Positions 1 through 11,311 of a DNA stretch of 64,000 nucleotides are shown in pieces. The stretch comes from Pedinophyceae sp. YPF-701. Lineage: Eukaryota; Chlorophyta; Pedinophyceae. The translations under genes were made by a program, and so were the position numbers. The DNA lies in the NCBI GenBank assembly GCA_916048055.1, contig CAJZHL010000019.1, forward strand, positions 682,001-746,000, given 5' to 3'. Position 1 is the stretch's first letter; each line of letters begins with the position of its first letter. The notes beneath the pieces are model-generated. The model did no database searches. It worked only from the letters and a program-made list of their open reading frames with translations, and was not told the origin of the DNA.

Positions 1-198
1 GCCCGTGCGGCCCGTGCCGCCCGCTACGAACACGAGCGGACCCGCGGCGCTGCGCGAACGGACGGGAACGGGCCACGGGTCGGGCAAAGGCACGCCGGCG
101 GTTGCGTCACGTCGTGCGCTGGCGCGGAAACGCGCGACCTGTGGGACGCAGGGCGTCGCGGAAGCGCGCGGACTGGAGGGGCGGCGCGGGGCAGTCAC

Positions 199-332
199 CT
201 CTGGGCGTTGCGGTCCTTCTTGCCCTGCGTGCCTGGGCCGAAACGCAGCGTCCCGGAGAGCCTCTCAAAGAAGCCTTTGGGGTCCGGGAGGTCGACTCCG
301 AAGAGCTGGGTGCCCGCGGACGCCTTGGTCAT
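199..332 (-). CDS. Possible first exon of a gene running off the left edge
   Basis: The minus strand opens at an ATG at 332 and reads 44 codons to a plausible donor (AG then GTGACT) at 198, leaving phase 2. The peptide begins MTKASAGTQLFGVDLPDPKG and has the look of real coding sequence (FFERLSGTLRFG), unlike the Arg/Ala/Pro-rich shadow translations around it. A pyrimidine-rich stretch ending in CAG lies just upstream, so this could instead be an internal exon. The rest of the gene would lie beyond position 1. I do not recognise the family. Confidence 0.35.
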
Positions 333-1287
333 GCGCGGGACATCCGGCCTGCGGAAGGGGGGGGTGTGGGCGCCGCGACGTTGGCGTGGCGGGACGTGGG
401 TGCGTTGAAGGCAGTCTCGAGGCGCGTTCGCAATGTTTGCGGCGAGGGCGCCGCGCAAGGGAGCCCTCCTCGCGCCCGAATCCGCTCGGAGATGCCCGCG
501 GAGGGGCGAGCGCGCGACGCACAGCGTCCGTCGAGCCGTGGGACCGGATGCCGCCCTCGAGGCAGCACGACCCGGCGCGGGCCGAGCGCCAGTGCTGCCA
601 CGTCAGGCGCCGCTACGCCGTGATCCAGGAAAGAGCTGCCACGTGCGAGTGCCGCGACTTGATTCGCGGCCGGCGCCACGACCGGACGCACAAGCCGCTC
701 ATCAGGAAGAGCCTCCCTTTGGTTGGCCAAGCGGTGGTTCGACCGGGCGTAGCGACGCACCTCGGGACGGGTCGCGCGGCGCGGCCCGACCTCCTGGGCA
801 AACTAGGAGTCTGCGGCGCCGCCAGGGATCGCATCATCTCGCTCTGCATGCTGGGTCGAGCAGCGATAGCCCGAACTCGATGCGTCGGAAATCTCGTCGA
901 ACGCTGGCCCGTCCCCGCGGCCGAGGGCAGATACGGTGGCCTCGCTATCGACCTCGAGCGGGGCTATGTCGCCCGCGGGCGCTCAGCGACCCTCAAAGCG
1001 CCCGCGGCGACCCCACTGCTGAGCACCCCACTCAGGTCCCCTCTGCCAGCTCACGGCCTGGGCTGATGACGGCCGCGCGCGACCGCGGCCCGCAGATCAT
1101 GCACAGACCGACCGCTCATCGGACCGCAGCTCATACTCGCATATCGTCGCTGCAGCAGCGGCTGCGGAGCGGTGCGTGGCGTCCCGGAGGGAGCAGCTGG
1201 CGTGGGGGCGTACGGGCGCGCGTGTCAGGGGGGCCGATCGGCGAGGGAGCTGCGCAGGGAGCGCTTGAGCGTGACTGGAGGGGAAGG
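333..1287. other. Stretch without a recognisable gene
   Basis: Several long open frames cross this segment on both strands, but all have the Arg/Ala/Pro-rich composition expected from GC-rich DNA with few stops. I see no conserved motif, repeat or RNA gene. It could hold upstream sequence of both flanking genes. Confidence 0.4.
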
Positions 1288-2343
1288 ATGTCGGGGGCGG
1301 GGCGCAGGGTGTACCAAATTCCCAGGGCCTTCCTCAACCTGACGCAGACGCAGAAGGACCACATCACGGCGTACAGGTACGCGGGCTCGAGGAAGATACT
1401 CGCTAGACCAGCGCGGCCGACTGCTCCGCGCCGTGCGTCCGTGCGGCACCGGGGCGCACGGCCTCGAACCCCTCTCTGGCTGCACTCGCGCGGCCTGCTC
1501 CGCCGGGTTCAGGCACGCGTTGCGCGCAAAAGTTTGCCTACGCTGCGTATATGTACCTACTTGTGCTGGAGGCAGATTATCAACATGCGTCTGGACGCGG
1601 TCCCGCCGCCACGCGCGCACTCAGCACTGCATGACACAACAGCGGCGCTGCCTTGGCGCCACGGCCCCCCGCGTCCTTCGCCAGCGCGGCTCCGTCCACG
1701 CGCCAGCCTCCGTAGCCACCTGGGCGCGGCGCGCCGTCGACAGCGACCTGCCGCTGTGTCAAAGACGCTCACTCGTAACCTTCTTGTGTTTGTCGTAGGC
1801 GACTGTGGAGGATCACGCGGAGGACGTCGGTCAAGCACTGGCAGGCGAGGGAGGCGCCCGTGTTCGACCCGTCGTGGAACCTGTACTACGAGAGCAGCAA
1901 GGAGGTGCGCACGAGACCCACGCCCCCCTCCACACTCTCACGGCACCGAAAGCGACACCGCCGCGGCCGTTCTCCTCGCACTGCTCCCGCCCGCCTCGCA
2001 GCACCTCCGCGCTCCCGCACCGCGCGCACCCGCGGCCGGACCCCCCCCCACGGCGGCGCGGGGCGTCCTGGTGGCGCTGTGTTCACAGGAGGTGCCTGCC
2101 TCCGGGCGGTGCATGCAGGCGGCGTACTTGTCGAGGCTGAGGCAGCGCGTCGCGGGGCTCGCGCGGGCGCAGCAGGCGGAGGACGTGCGGCGCGGCGACG
2201 CCCCTGGCGGATCTCTGTGGCGGGACGCGGTGGCAGCGCCCGCGGGAGACAAGGCGCCGCCGGGGGGGCGCTTCGACCAGCGGGGCATCCTCGAGGGCAG
2301 CCGCGAGATCACGGACCAGTACCACGGCGGGAGCAGCGAGTGA
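1288..2343 (+). CDS. Small unknown protein, three exons
   Basis: Model: exons 1288-1376, 1799-1904 and 2089-2343 (or 2119-2343), with phases 2 and 0 that join without stops, giving about 149 (or 139) residues. The N-terminus begins MSGAGRRVYQIPRAF and reads across the first junction as AYRRLWRITRR, followed by FDPSWNLYYESSKE. The YRRLWR string faintly recalls the LYR motif of small mitochondrial assembly factors and complex I accessory subunits, but the match is too short to assign. The C-terminus is charged and Gly-rich (EITDQYHGGSSE). Donors are GTACGC and GTGCGC. The acceptor of exon 3 is ambiguous because two in-frame CAGs lie 30 bases apart. Function unknown. Confidence 0.55.
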   Translation: MSGAGRRVYQIPRAFLNLTQTQKDHITAYRYAGSRKILARPARPTAPRRASVRHRGARPRTPLWLHSRGLLRRVQARVARKSLPTLRICTYLCWRQIINMRLDAVPPPRAHSALHDTTAALPWRHGPPRPSPARLRPRASLRSHLGAARRRQRPAAVSKTLTRNLLVFVVGDCGGSRGGRRSSTGRRGRRPCSTRRGTCTTRAARRCARDPRPPPHSHGTESDTAAAVLLALLPPASQHLRAPAPRAPAAGPPPTAARGVLVALCSQEVPASGRCMQAAYLSRLRQRVAGLARAQQAEDVRRGDAPGGSLWRDAVAAPAGDKAPPGGRFDQRGILEGSREITDQYHGGSSE

Positions 2344-2779
2344 GCGGGCTCGCGCCGTCCGCTGTGAGCACGAGAGCAAGCTCGGTGCGTGCGCCGTGCG
2401 CGCGGCGCCGTTGCGTGGCACCTGGTGCGGACAGAGGCGGGCCAGGTCTCGGTGGCGGACACGCTAGGGGGGTGTGTTGTGTTATACGAAGATCTTTCTA
2501 TCTAGAGAGGTTGCCGACGCGGAGCTGCGATGGGCGGCGCGCGGGAGTCGTCAGCGGCGGTGTGCGAGGTTGCGCGAGCGCAGGTCCGCGGCGCGGCGGA
2601 GCGCGACCGGCGCGGGGCGCGTGCAGCCGGACATACCTCCCGGGGGGAGTCTCGCGGCCTTCTCGGCGTGGCACGCGCGCGCCGAGATCGCGCGCAGCCG
2701 TGGCGGCGGTTTACCACTGTGCGCCGGGCGCACCGCGCCCTCCGAGCCGTGACGCGCACCGGGGTGACTCAACCAGCAC

Positions 2780-5700
2780 ATGCGCAGCGCGGCAGACTCA
2801 CCCCGGAATCGCGGCATGCCGGCGTCGCCACGGCGAGCGCGCGGGGCGCAGGCGGACCTCGGCGTCGTGTCGGAGTACGACCCCGCGGGCCACCTGACGC
2901 GATCGTGGCGCGGCGGGTGGCAGGACGCTGCCCGGGAACCACGTGGGGCCGCGGGAGGCGTGTCCGGGGCGCTTACGGCGGCGTTCCTCCCTGCGGGGTA
3001 CCCCACGTCGGTGACGGACGACTACCTGCCCTTCCAGGTCCGCACGACGCGCGCGGCGCCCCCCCGCGCGACAGCGCGCTGCGGGTTGTCACGGCGGCAC
3101 CGCACGCCGTGTGCGGCCGCTTCGCGGCCCCTCGGGCGGCGCTTACGCATGTCTGAGGGCCGTGCATGGCGTGCGCGTCGCAGACCTGGGACACCGCGCA
3201 GGGCCTGTGCAGCTACGTGCGAGGGTCGCTGACGAGCCACGCGCTGCTGCGCGGCGTCGGCGTGGGGGCCGCGGCGGCGACGGCGGTGGCGGCGACCTTC
3301 CAGTTCATCCTGAAGGACATGGCCGGTGCGCGTCGCGTGCGACAACGCGCGCCCCGGCCCCGCGGGGGCCCGCCCCACGCCGCAACTAACACCTGGCGCC
3401 GGAGATCGAGGAACGCCGAATGCCGGCGCGTCCGCCATTCGAGGCGCGCGTTCCGCATCGCGCCCCGCTCCTGGCGCCCGCCGGACCGCCGTGCGGCGCG
3501 CTGTGCGTCGCCGCGCAGCCTGCGCCCTGCCCAGCTGCGCTGCGTGCTAGCCCGGGGTCCGTGCAGGGATGCTGGGCGGAATTTGCTTCGCTTCCGCGGC
3601 GGGGGCGTCGCTGGACAAGCACGCGAAGCAGTGGCGGCTGTTTGCGGACCTGATGAACAACGTGGGGCTGTTCATGGAGCTCCTCTCGCCCAGCGCTGGG
3701 GCTGGGGCGGGCTTCCTCCTCCTGGCCTCGGCAGGGGCGATGGCGCGCAGCGTGACCGGGGTTGCGGCGGGGGCGACGCGCGTGGCGATGACGTCGCATT
3801 TCGCGAGACAGGTGCGCCGCCCGCGCCGTGGTTGCTGCGCGCTGCGGGCCGGGAGCCGGCCTGGGAGCCGGTCTCGCGGCTCACAACGAGCAACGCGCCG
3901 GAGGGCGCGCCGCGTAGGGCGACAGCTTGGCTGTGCGCGCGCCCCCCGATCCGGTGGCGTCGATTCGCGCGTCGTGCGGGCGCGGGCGCCGTGGCTGCGG
4001 GCCCGCGAGCGCGCCCTTGGGTCGCTTCGGCCTCACACCTCCTCCCCCCGTTCCGGCGCGCTCCGAGGGCTACGTGGGCCGCCCGCGCGCCGCACGCACG
4101 GACATTCCGCTCAACATATCGCCGGCACGTTGCGCGCCGAGCCTCGAGCGCTGTTGACGGAACGCTGCGGTTCAAGTTGGCCTCCGTCGTAGTGCGCGTA
4201 GCGCGTTCCGTCAAGCGCGTCTTGCGCCACGATGAGGTAGCGCTTCGCCGGAACAAACGGTCAGCAACCTTTCCCCCCCTATAACGGCCCCGCAATCCTT
4301 CGCGCGAGGGCGCTAGCACGGCTTCTCGAGCCAGGGGCGCTGTGGGCGAGCCGGCATGGCCCAGGCCGTCAAGACGGGCGCGTGGAGCCCTGACGAGGAC
4401 GACCTCCTCTACAAGTACCAGCAGAAGCATGGGAACAAGTGGTCGGTGGTCGCGCTGTACATCCCCGGCCGCACGGGCCAGCAGTGCGCCCAGCGCTGGA
4501 GGCACAAGGTCAACCCGAACATCAAGAAGGACAAGTGGACCCCCGAGGAGGACAGCCAACTCGTGGAGCTCGTCACGAAGTTCGGCAACCGCTGGGCGGA
4601 GATCGCCAGGCACATGGACGGCCGCACGGACCAGCAGTGCATGGGCCGCTGGACACGACATCTCGACCCGTCCATTTCCAGGCGCGTCCAGCCCCGCCCC
4701 GCGCCCCCGCCCGCCCCCCCTCGGCGCTCGCGACCCCGCGCGCGCGCCCGCGGCGCCCCCCGCGGCCGCCGCGCCCGCGCACCCACCCACTTTGAACGCC
4801 CGTGCCGCAGCCCGCCCCCTGGGCGCCGCGCGCGCGCCCACGCCCGCCCGGCCGCGCCCGCGCCCCCGCCCGCAGAGACGCCTGGGCACCCGAAGAAGAC
4901 GAGAAGCTCCTGGCCCTGCACGCCAGCTGGGGGACGGCGTGGAGCCGCATATCCAAGCAGTTGGACGGCAGGACGGCCCAGCAGTGCCGGGCGCGGTTCT
5001 TCCAGCTCAAGTCCACCGATGACGCGCGGGACCGCAAGAGGACGTCGGATCTGAGCGCCGAGGAGCGCCACCTCATCAAGGCGCGCCAGGTGCGCGCCCC
5101 GCTCGCCCGCCCTCGCCCAGCGGAGCACTCGCACGCGCGCTCCGGGTCCGCCCGCCCGCGTGGCGCGCCGCCGCCGCGCCGCAGACCCCGCAGACCGCCC
5201 CGTCTGCCCGGAACGGCGCATCGTGGCCGTCCCCGGCCGTCGCACGCGCCGCAAGTCTCTGACCCTCCCACTCTGCGCCGAGCCACCACACTCGTCGTCA
5301 GAGGCGCCCTCCCCCGCCCGCGCCCGCGCCCGCCCGACGCGCCGCGCCCCCGGCCGGCCTCGCGCAGGAGAAGAACCGCAAGTCCGGCGCCTCCACGGAC
5401 GCCCAGGCCGACGACGTGGCCGCCCAGCGGCCCCGCAAGCGGCAGCGTGCAAGCAATGCCAACGAGCGGTCGAGCCTCGACCCCGTCGTCCTCGCCGCCG
5501 ACGGCAAGGTGCGCGCCCGCGCGTCCCCGCTGCGTGCGCGCGCCCGCCCGCCGAGCGCGCGCGGCGCCCTGCCGCCGCGGACGTTGCTTTGCTGCGCCGT
5601 CGCCGCTACGGAGCCGTGTGACGGCTGGCGTGCGCGCCGTCCCGCGCGGTGCAGATGGTGTCGCCGGAGGTGGCGCAGGTCGGGAGCGGCGTCGTGCTGA

Positions 5701-8253
5701 CGCCGGGGACGCTTCAGACGAAGTTCGCGGACTCCCCCCCGGGGGACAACGTGGCGACGCTCCCCGGGTCGCGCCGCGGCAAGGGGCAGCGGCGGCGCGT
5801 GCCGTCGGGCGGCGCGGACGACACCCCGCTGCTCCCGCTCTCGCAGCGCGGCGGCGACGGCAAGCCCGCGCGGCGCCCCTCGGCGGCGCGGCGCCCCTCG
5901 GACGCAAAGACCCCCCCCGCCAACGGCGCGATGGCGCCGCCGCCGCGCGGGCACACCGCGGCGAAGACCGCCGTGCCGCGCACCGCGGCCAAGCGCGAGA
6001 CCCCCGCGCCCCCGCCCAGCGCCGGCAAGCGCCTCGGCCGCACCCCGCGCAACGGCGCACTCCCAAGCCCCGGCCTCTTCTCGCCCGGCACGCGCGCGGC
6101 GCTCGACACCGCGGCCGGCGACCCGCACCCGCTCTCGATGGGCGTCGGCGTGATGGACGTCCCGGGCCTCACGCCCATCTGCGGCAGCCTGCGCTCGCCG
6201 GGGAACCTTGACGCCACTCCCGACGTGACGGACTGGCGGCGGGACTCGCTCGGGGGCGCGGCCGGACAGGCGCGCGCGCGCGACGCCGCGCTGTTCGACC
6301 CGATCGCGGCGGAGCGGCAGCTCCTGGGCCTGCGCACGTCGACGCGGAAGGCAGCGCGGGTGTCGCGGGTGGCGCTCGGGTCGGGGCAGGTGCACCGGCA
6401 GCCGTCGTTCGCGTCGCCGGTGCGCAGCGAGGCGCCCGGGAGCGCCGCGGCGCTGATGCCGGAGGGCGCCGGGGGCCGGGGGGAGTCGTTCGAGGGGGAC
6501 ATGGTCAAGGGGCTGGGGGGGGGGTTCAACGTGGCGAGCGTGACGTCGCCGCCGCTCCCCGCGCACCTCAGCGCGCGCCTAGGCGGCGCGTTCGGGTCGC
6601 CCGGCCCGCTGCTGGGCGAGCTCGAGCACAGCATGGGCAACGGGAACTCCCCCGGGGTGGTGTTGGCGGGGCAGGGGGGCAGCCACGCCAACGGGGGCAC
6701 GCCGGGGCGCTCGGCGCGCGCGGGGCCGAGCTCCGGCGGCGCGCCGCTGCACACGCCGATCAAGCGCCGCACGCCCCGGAAGCCGCTGCTGCCGCTGCAG
6801 AGCCCGCAGGGGCGGTGAGCGCAGGCAGCGCATGCGCGTCCCCGGCGTTTTTGTGCGCGCGACGCCCGGAGCGGACCGCCGGTGGGTTTACATTGACACC
6901 GTGCGTCGCAAACGGCGAGACTCGGCGTGAGAGTTGGAAAGAGCGGCGCGCGGACGGCGCGCCCAAGTTGCATGTGCTGTGCGTGCGCCGCGGGCATCCC
7001 GCAACCCGCTCGGCGCGCCAGACACTCCTAGAGCACGTTGCACGTTGCATAGACATCGAGGAATCTCAATCCTCAAACACCTCCCCGCCCCTCAGACCCC
7101 CCCCCTCTATCCCTTTAGCAACAGGTCCTCCCCGATGTGAGACACGGGCCAAACGACCCGCGGGGCACCTCGCCCTCCCAGTTCCACCCGTCGCACGGCT
7201 CAACACTTAACTCCCACCCCCCTTCCCGGTCTGACTAGCATCAGGCTTGCTCGAGCGTCCCACCGAGCGCCGTGCCCGGCGTAGACGGATTGTGCGGCGC
7301 GAGCGAAGCCTGCTTCGTCGCGGGAGGGTTGGCGAATGGTCTTGTGCGCCCCCTGTCCGCGTGCTGTGCAGGGCAACGCAGCGGACGTGTCTGCGAAGGA
7401 GGGATCGCAGGAGACGGCGGTGACGCTCGTCGGCATGGTCCTCGGGCTCCTCGCCGTCCGCGTCACCGACCAGAGGCCCCTACTGGCCTGGGGGGTTTTC
7501 CTATCTCTGACCGCCGCGCACGTGTACTGCAACATGCGCGCCGTGCGTGCGCTGGTCCTGCGGACCCCCAACACCCCCCGCCTGCGCATCGTCGCCGCGG
7601 CCCTCGCCGCCGGGCGGCCCCTGCCGTCGCCCGCCGCCGCGAACGCAGCGGAGCCCCTCCTGCCGCCCCCCGTGGCGCGCCTCCTGCGACCCTGGGCCCC
7701 GCCACCGCCCTACGCCATCACGCTTGGCGTCAGGGTCGGCCACGTCGCCAGCGACCTCGCGGCGCTGTGGGCGGACGAGCAGTACGCAAGTGCGATGGCG
7801 GGGCGCGGCTACCTGGTGGTCCCGGCGCGTGACGGCGCGTCGTGCCGCGTGGTGCTCCGCGCCGACAACGTGGACAGCGCGACGGCCGCGCTGTCCGCGT
7901 GGATACACGCGGCGGCGGCGATGCACGTGTTCGCTGTGTTGCGCGACCCGAGCGCGGGCGGCGAGCCGCGCGCCGGGCGCGGGCGCGGCGTGCGTTTCCC
8001 GACGCTGCAGGAGGTCGCGGCGGTGCCGCGGCGAGCGGGCGGGGACGTGCGCGTCGCGGCTGTGGCGGTGGCGTCAGCTTGGATGGACAGACACGCAGGG
8101 GCGCTGTGGCGGCGCATGGCGGCGCAGGGGTGGCGCGTGGACGCGCGGGCGGCGCTGGAGGATGCAGGGTATCGCGCGACGTGGGGCGGGGGCGCGCCGG
8201 GCTCACGGGGTGCGTCACCGCGCCGCACGGCATCGCCAAAGAAGGGGCGGTGA
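2780..8253 (+). CDS. RUS / DUF647 family protein with a MYB gene in its third intron
   Basis: Exons 2780-3037, 3184-3325, 3567-3811 and 7372-8253 join in frame (phases 0, 1, 0) to 508 residues. The core is diagnostic of the ROOT UVB SENSITIVE (DUF647) family: GYPTSVTDDYLPFQ, then TWDTAQGLCSYVRG, then GGICFASAAGASLDKHAKQW with an F-x-D-x-M-N segment, then ARSVTGVAAGATRVAMTSHF, and after the long intron DVSAKEGSQETAVTLVGMVL. In plants this family takes part in vitamin B6-linked signalling and plastid or auxin-related processes; the biochemical role is not settled. The variable C-terminal third (about 200 residues) follows the usual layout. Joining SHFARQ to GNAADVSAKEG reproduces the uninterrupted family consensus, so the 3,560-bp intron is well supported. 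That intron contains a whole same-strand gene. The 3' end is rich in Arg and Gly. Confidence 0.9.
4356..6818 (+). CDS. Three-repeat MYB transcription factor nested in an intron
   Basis: Exons 4356-4681, 4876-5089, 5368-5508 and 5655-6818 close in frame (phases 2, 0, 0) to 614 residues. Three MYB repeats are visible: about residues 6-55 (starts GAWSPDEDDLL), 57-108 (DKWTPEEDSQL) and 109-158 (DAWAPEEDEKLL). Each has spaced Trp residues, acidic patches and the QQC-x-x-R-W/F recognition-helix pattern, which resembles MYB3R or c-MYB-like cell-cycle regulators that bind DNA in the nucleus. After the repeats comes a basic stretch (RPRKRQRASN) and a long Pro/Ala/Gly-rich tail ending in TPIKRRTPRKPLLPLQS, which has possible proline-directed phosphorylation sites. 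Intron 1 starts with GC, not GT: the Arg codon is split AG|A and the DNA reads AG|GCGCGT. The whole gene lies inside intron 3 of the RUS gene on the same strand. Confidence 0.88.
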
Positions 8254-8425
8254 CGCGCGGATCTCCTCGCAAGCCCGGTCCCCTCGCGAGGAGAGAAGTC
8301 ACATACGAATTCTCTATTGTTCTTCAACGCACATGAACACCGCTGCCGGGCAATGCACGACGCCGGACGTGTGACCCCTCGTACGTCGACGCACGCGCAG
8401 CTCCAGTCCGTGCTCTCTGGGCCCG

Positions 8426-9534
8426 TCAGCCCAGCATCGCGCCGTCCATGGCCTCGACAGGCGGCGGGGCCTCGGGAGGCGCCGGGCAGCGCAGCGGCAG
8501 CATAAAAGGGTCGGCGCGGCTGCGGCACGGCCACGGCCGGATCCCGGAGCCGCGCGTGGACGTCCCGACGACGGGGTCGAGGCTGAAGTCGACGCAGCCG
8601 ACACCGCAGAAGCGCGCGGGTGCAGGCACGCCCCGCGGCAGGCACCCGCTCATGCCGCTGTTCAGCTCGAACTCGAGCTCCTGCGCGCAAAGAACGGCGA
8701 CCTTGCGAGGCTCTCAACCCGCGCGATTTCCCCCGAACCGAGCGCACAATCGCATGTCTGACTGACTCATGCACTCGACGTCGAAACGTGGTCACGCGCG
8801 GCGCACCTCGAGCGCTTGCAGGCGGCCCCACTCCGGCGGGATCCTGCCCGTGATTCCCGGGTTGTTCGCGAGGTCCATCTCGCGCAGCGCGGTGAGGCAC
8901 CCAAGCTCAGGAGGCAGCGGCCCTGACAGCGCGTTGCTGTCCAGGTCGATCTCGGTCAGCGCAGTGAGCAGGGCGAGGGAGCGCGGAACGGGTCCCGTGA
9001 GACCGCGGTCCGGCAGGTGGAAGTTCGTGACGCGCCGCACGACGCCAGGACCCGTCGGCTGCCCGCGGCACGAGATGCCCTCCCACTCGCCCTCCCACGA
9101 GTCACCTGCGCCAACAAATAGAGACGCATCATCCTACGTCACGTGCACCGACGAAGCGCCGGCACGCGGACGCCTCGCACCGCAGGGCGACGGTGACGTG
9201 GCGCCCAGCAGCAACTCTCACAGAGTAGTAATTGACCACCCGCGCACGAAACGAAATGCGGGTCCGCACCACAAGGATCGTCCCCTTCCCACTCCGCCAC
9301 GGCTCCCGCCCAGTAGATGTCGCGCCCCTCCACCTCGGCACGGATCGTCCGGAGCGCGAGCACGTCGCGGGGGTCCGTAAGCGCGCCGGCGACGGACACC
9401 TGTGCCGCGACGCCCAGCACCATCGGCACAACAAACGCCCGCACCGCTGCCGCAGCGCGCCACGCCGGCGCCCGCGCTGCGCCGCGCAGGGGCGCGAGGA
9501 GCCGCGGAGCTGCGTGCTGCGTCTCGCGCAACAT
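8426..9534 (-). CDS. Secreted leucine-rich-repeat protein
   Basis: Exons 9534-9270, 9105-8807 and 8680-8426 join in frame (phases 1, 0) to 272 residues. The N-terminus has a basic region and the hydrophobic run FVVPMVLGVAAQVSVAGA, a likely signal peptide or signal anchor. Next is a plant-type LRR N-cap (WEGDDPCGDSWEGEWEGISC), split by intron 1 right after DPC. About three LRRs follow, with the plant-style L-x-G-x-[IV]-P pattern (GLTGPVPRSLALLTAL, ALSGPLPPELGCLTAL, GITGRIPPEWGRL). The C-terminal exon is Cys- and Pro-rich and probably forms a cap. No transmembrane helix or kinase follows, so it is probably a secreted or wall LRR protein. Intron 1 carries a 45-bp sequence identical to the end of the retroelement at 22.9 kb. 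The start could be a nearer in-frame ATG. Confidence 0.75.
9219..9263 (-). repeat. 45-bp copy of the Penelope-like element terminus inside an LRR intron
   Basis: This stretch matches positions 22852-22896 and 27411-27455 base for base and in the same orientation. On the coding (minus) strand of both the LRR gene and the element, it is the last 45 bases of the element's flanking repeat. It ends directly beside the 5' splice site of LRR intron 1 (donor at 9269-9264). A severely 5'-truncated insertion of the element would look like this. Confidence 0.75.
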
Positions 9535-10552
9535 TGAGATCCTGCAGCGAAGGCGTCGCTTGCTTGCACGCGGGGAGCGTTGCTGGGAACCGCGGTCGGT
9601 TGTGAGGTCGGCGCAGAGGCAGGCTGCGGGAATGCACTGCGCCGGTGGAGCGCGGCGGCGTTGTTGAGCTGCGCTGGAGGCGCGTGGCGTGGCCCTACAC
9701 ATGGCGACACGTCGCAACATGCCAGCTGGGCGGAGGCGTCGGCGGAGGAACAGCGGCGGTGCGTGCAGCGCTGCAGGAGGCGGACGTGCACGCGGAGGGG
9801 GGCGGGCGGCGGTGGCGTGCCGGTGCGCGCGCGGGGCGTCCGAGACGGGCCAGTGCACGCGCGGCCGCAGACGGGGATTCCATATCTTCCAAGCGCGCCA
9901 AGGCCTCCGGCAGGAATCGCGGCGGCGGGTATAGCGCGGGTCCGCGCGGATGTGGCGTGTCTCCACGACCCCTGGATGACTCCCTCGGCGCAATTCAGCC
10001 CCGCAGACGCCGTGCCGCGCCACGGGGATGCCCTCCCGTGGCCGCCACGCGGCAGGGAGGGATGCCGCCGCCTCGCATTTCCCTCGATTGGGCGACGATC
10101 TCCCGGCACCGGTGGCGATGTCTGTCGACTAGATGCTCCAGTCGGCTGCCCATCTCTGACCAATGTTGCGTCGACCGCCCGGCAGAGCGATTTCCTACCA
10201 CAGTTCCCTGGAGGAGCGCTGCGCGGCGCTGCTGCGACGTTTCGGCGCGCGCCGTCGGTGCGGGACGTTCGGATCGGGCCCGCGCACGCCGCGGGGCGGC
10301 CCGCGGGCGCCGCTCGCACGCCCCCCACGTGGCGGCTCGCCACAGCCACAAATGCCTAGCTGTGTCAGGACCCCTCCGACGCGCTTCCCGGCCTCCAAGG
10401 GCGCCGCGCGCCGCCGCGGGCTAGCACTACGAACACTCGTCGTCAAGTTCTCTCCGTGAAGTCGCATCTCGGCCGTCGAACTCTTCGGATAAGCCCGGAA
10501 GTCACGTCTCTGTCTTTTTGTTGCAGCGCAGCTTACCCTTAGAATTCCAGCG
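9535..10552. other. Stretch without a recognisable gene
   Basis: Long but low-complexity open frames occur on both strands, none with a recognisable motif or phase-matched exons. It holds the divergent upstream regions of the LRR gene (minus) and PGR5 (plus). Confidence 0.4.
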
Positions 10553-11311
10553 ATGAACGCCGCCATGTACTCCAGCCGCGCGTCGCCCGTGCAGGGCTCG
10601 TTCGCCCCGGTCCAGCGCGCGCGCGTGTCGGCCCAGTTCGGCATCTCGCAGGCCTCGAACGGTGAGCCTCCCACAGGAGCCCCACAATGGGGCACGTAGG
10701 CGGCACGCGCTCCGCGCGCACGCTCCGCCCTCGGCGCCGCGCGCTCGGGCCACCCTCACCGCCCTCGCGCCCGTTCTCACCCCGCGCCGCGCGTTTCCCG
10801 TCCCAATTGACGCAGGCTCGCGCCAGGTCACCCGCATGGCCAACCACGCCACCACCGGGCCGTTCGCGCCCCTGGTGCGCGTCACGCGTTCCGTGATGGG
10901 CGAGAAGGAGTTCAACAAGTTCCGCGGCAAGGCCATCTCGCTCCACTCGCAGGGTACGGCCCCGCGCGCCCCGCCCGCTGCCCTTGGATGGGCCTGCCCC
11001 TCCTGGCCGCGCCGCGGCCCGCCGCGGCCCTTGTTCGCCGCGCCGCGCCGCCTCCGCAGCCCTGACTTCCCGTACACGCCGTCCGCGCCCCTAGTACGCC
11101 GCCTCGCGGCCCCCGCGGCCCGTGCAGCGCACCCTGCCCCCCAGCAGCCAATGAGCTCCCTGCGCTGCCGGCGCTGACGCGTTCCGCGCCCCCGGCCCGC
11201 CCCGCAGTCATCAAGGCCTTCTGCAACAACGTCGGCGCCCCCGCGAAGACCCAGCAGGGCCTGGTCCGTCTCGCGAAGAAGAACGGCGAGAAGCTCGGCT
11301 TCCTGGCCTAA
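10553..11311 (+). CDS. PGR5: PGR5, proton gradient regulation 5 (cyclic electron flow)
   Basis: Exons 10553-10661, 10816-10953 and 11208-11311 close in frame (phases 1, 1) to 116 residues. The mature region matches plant PGR5 closely: GPFAPLVRVTRSVMGEKEFN, then KFRGKAISLHSQ, then VIKAFCNNVGAPAKTQQGLV and RLAKKNGEKLGFLA, with the family's invariant C-terminus. Residues 1 to about 45 (MNAAMYSSRASPVQGS, rich in Ser, Ala and Arg) fit a chloroplast transit peptide. PGR5 is a small stromal/thylakoid protein needed for antimycin-sensitive cyclic electron flow around photosystem I and for photoprotection. Its presence shows the organism is photosynthetic. The extra ATG at 10565 is in frame but would shorten the transit peptide. 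Size is close to that of land-plant PGR5. Confidence 0.95.

Noticed and set aside
5-2343. Very long plus-strand open frames across the left end
   Set aside because: Their composition (Arg, Ala, Pro, Gly, Cys) and lack of motifs match frames that stay open because stops are rare in GC-rich DNA. Only short exon-like parts have support.
3672-6997. Long minus-strand open frames opposite the MYB gene
   Set aside because: They are antisense shadows of the MYB exons. The plus strand has the conserved MYB repeats and closing splice phases.
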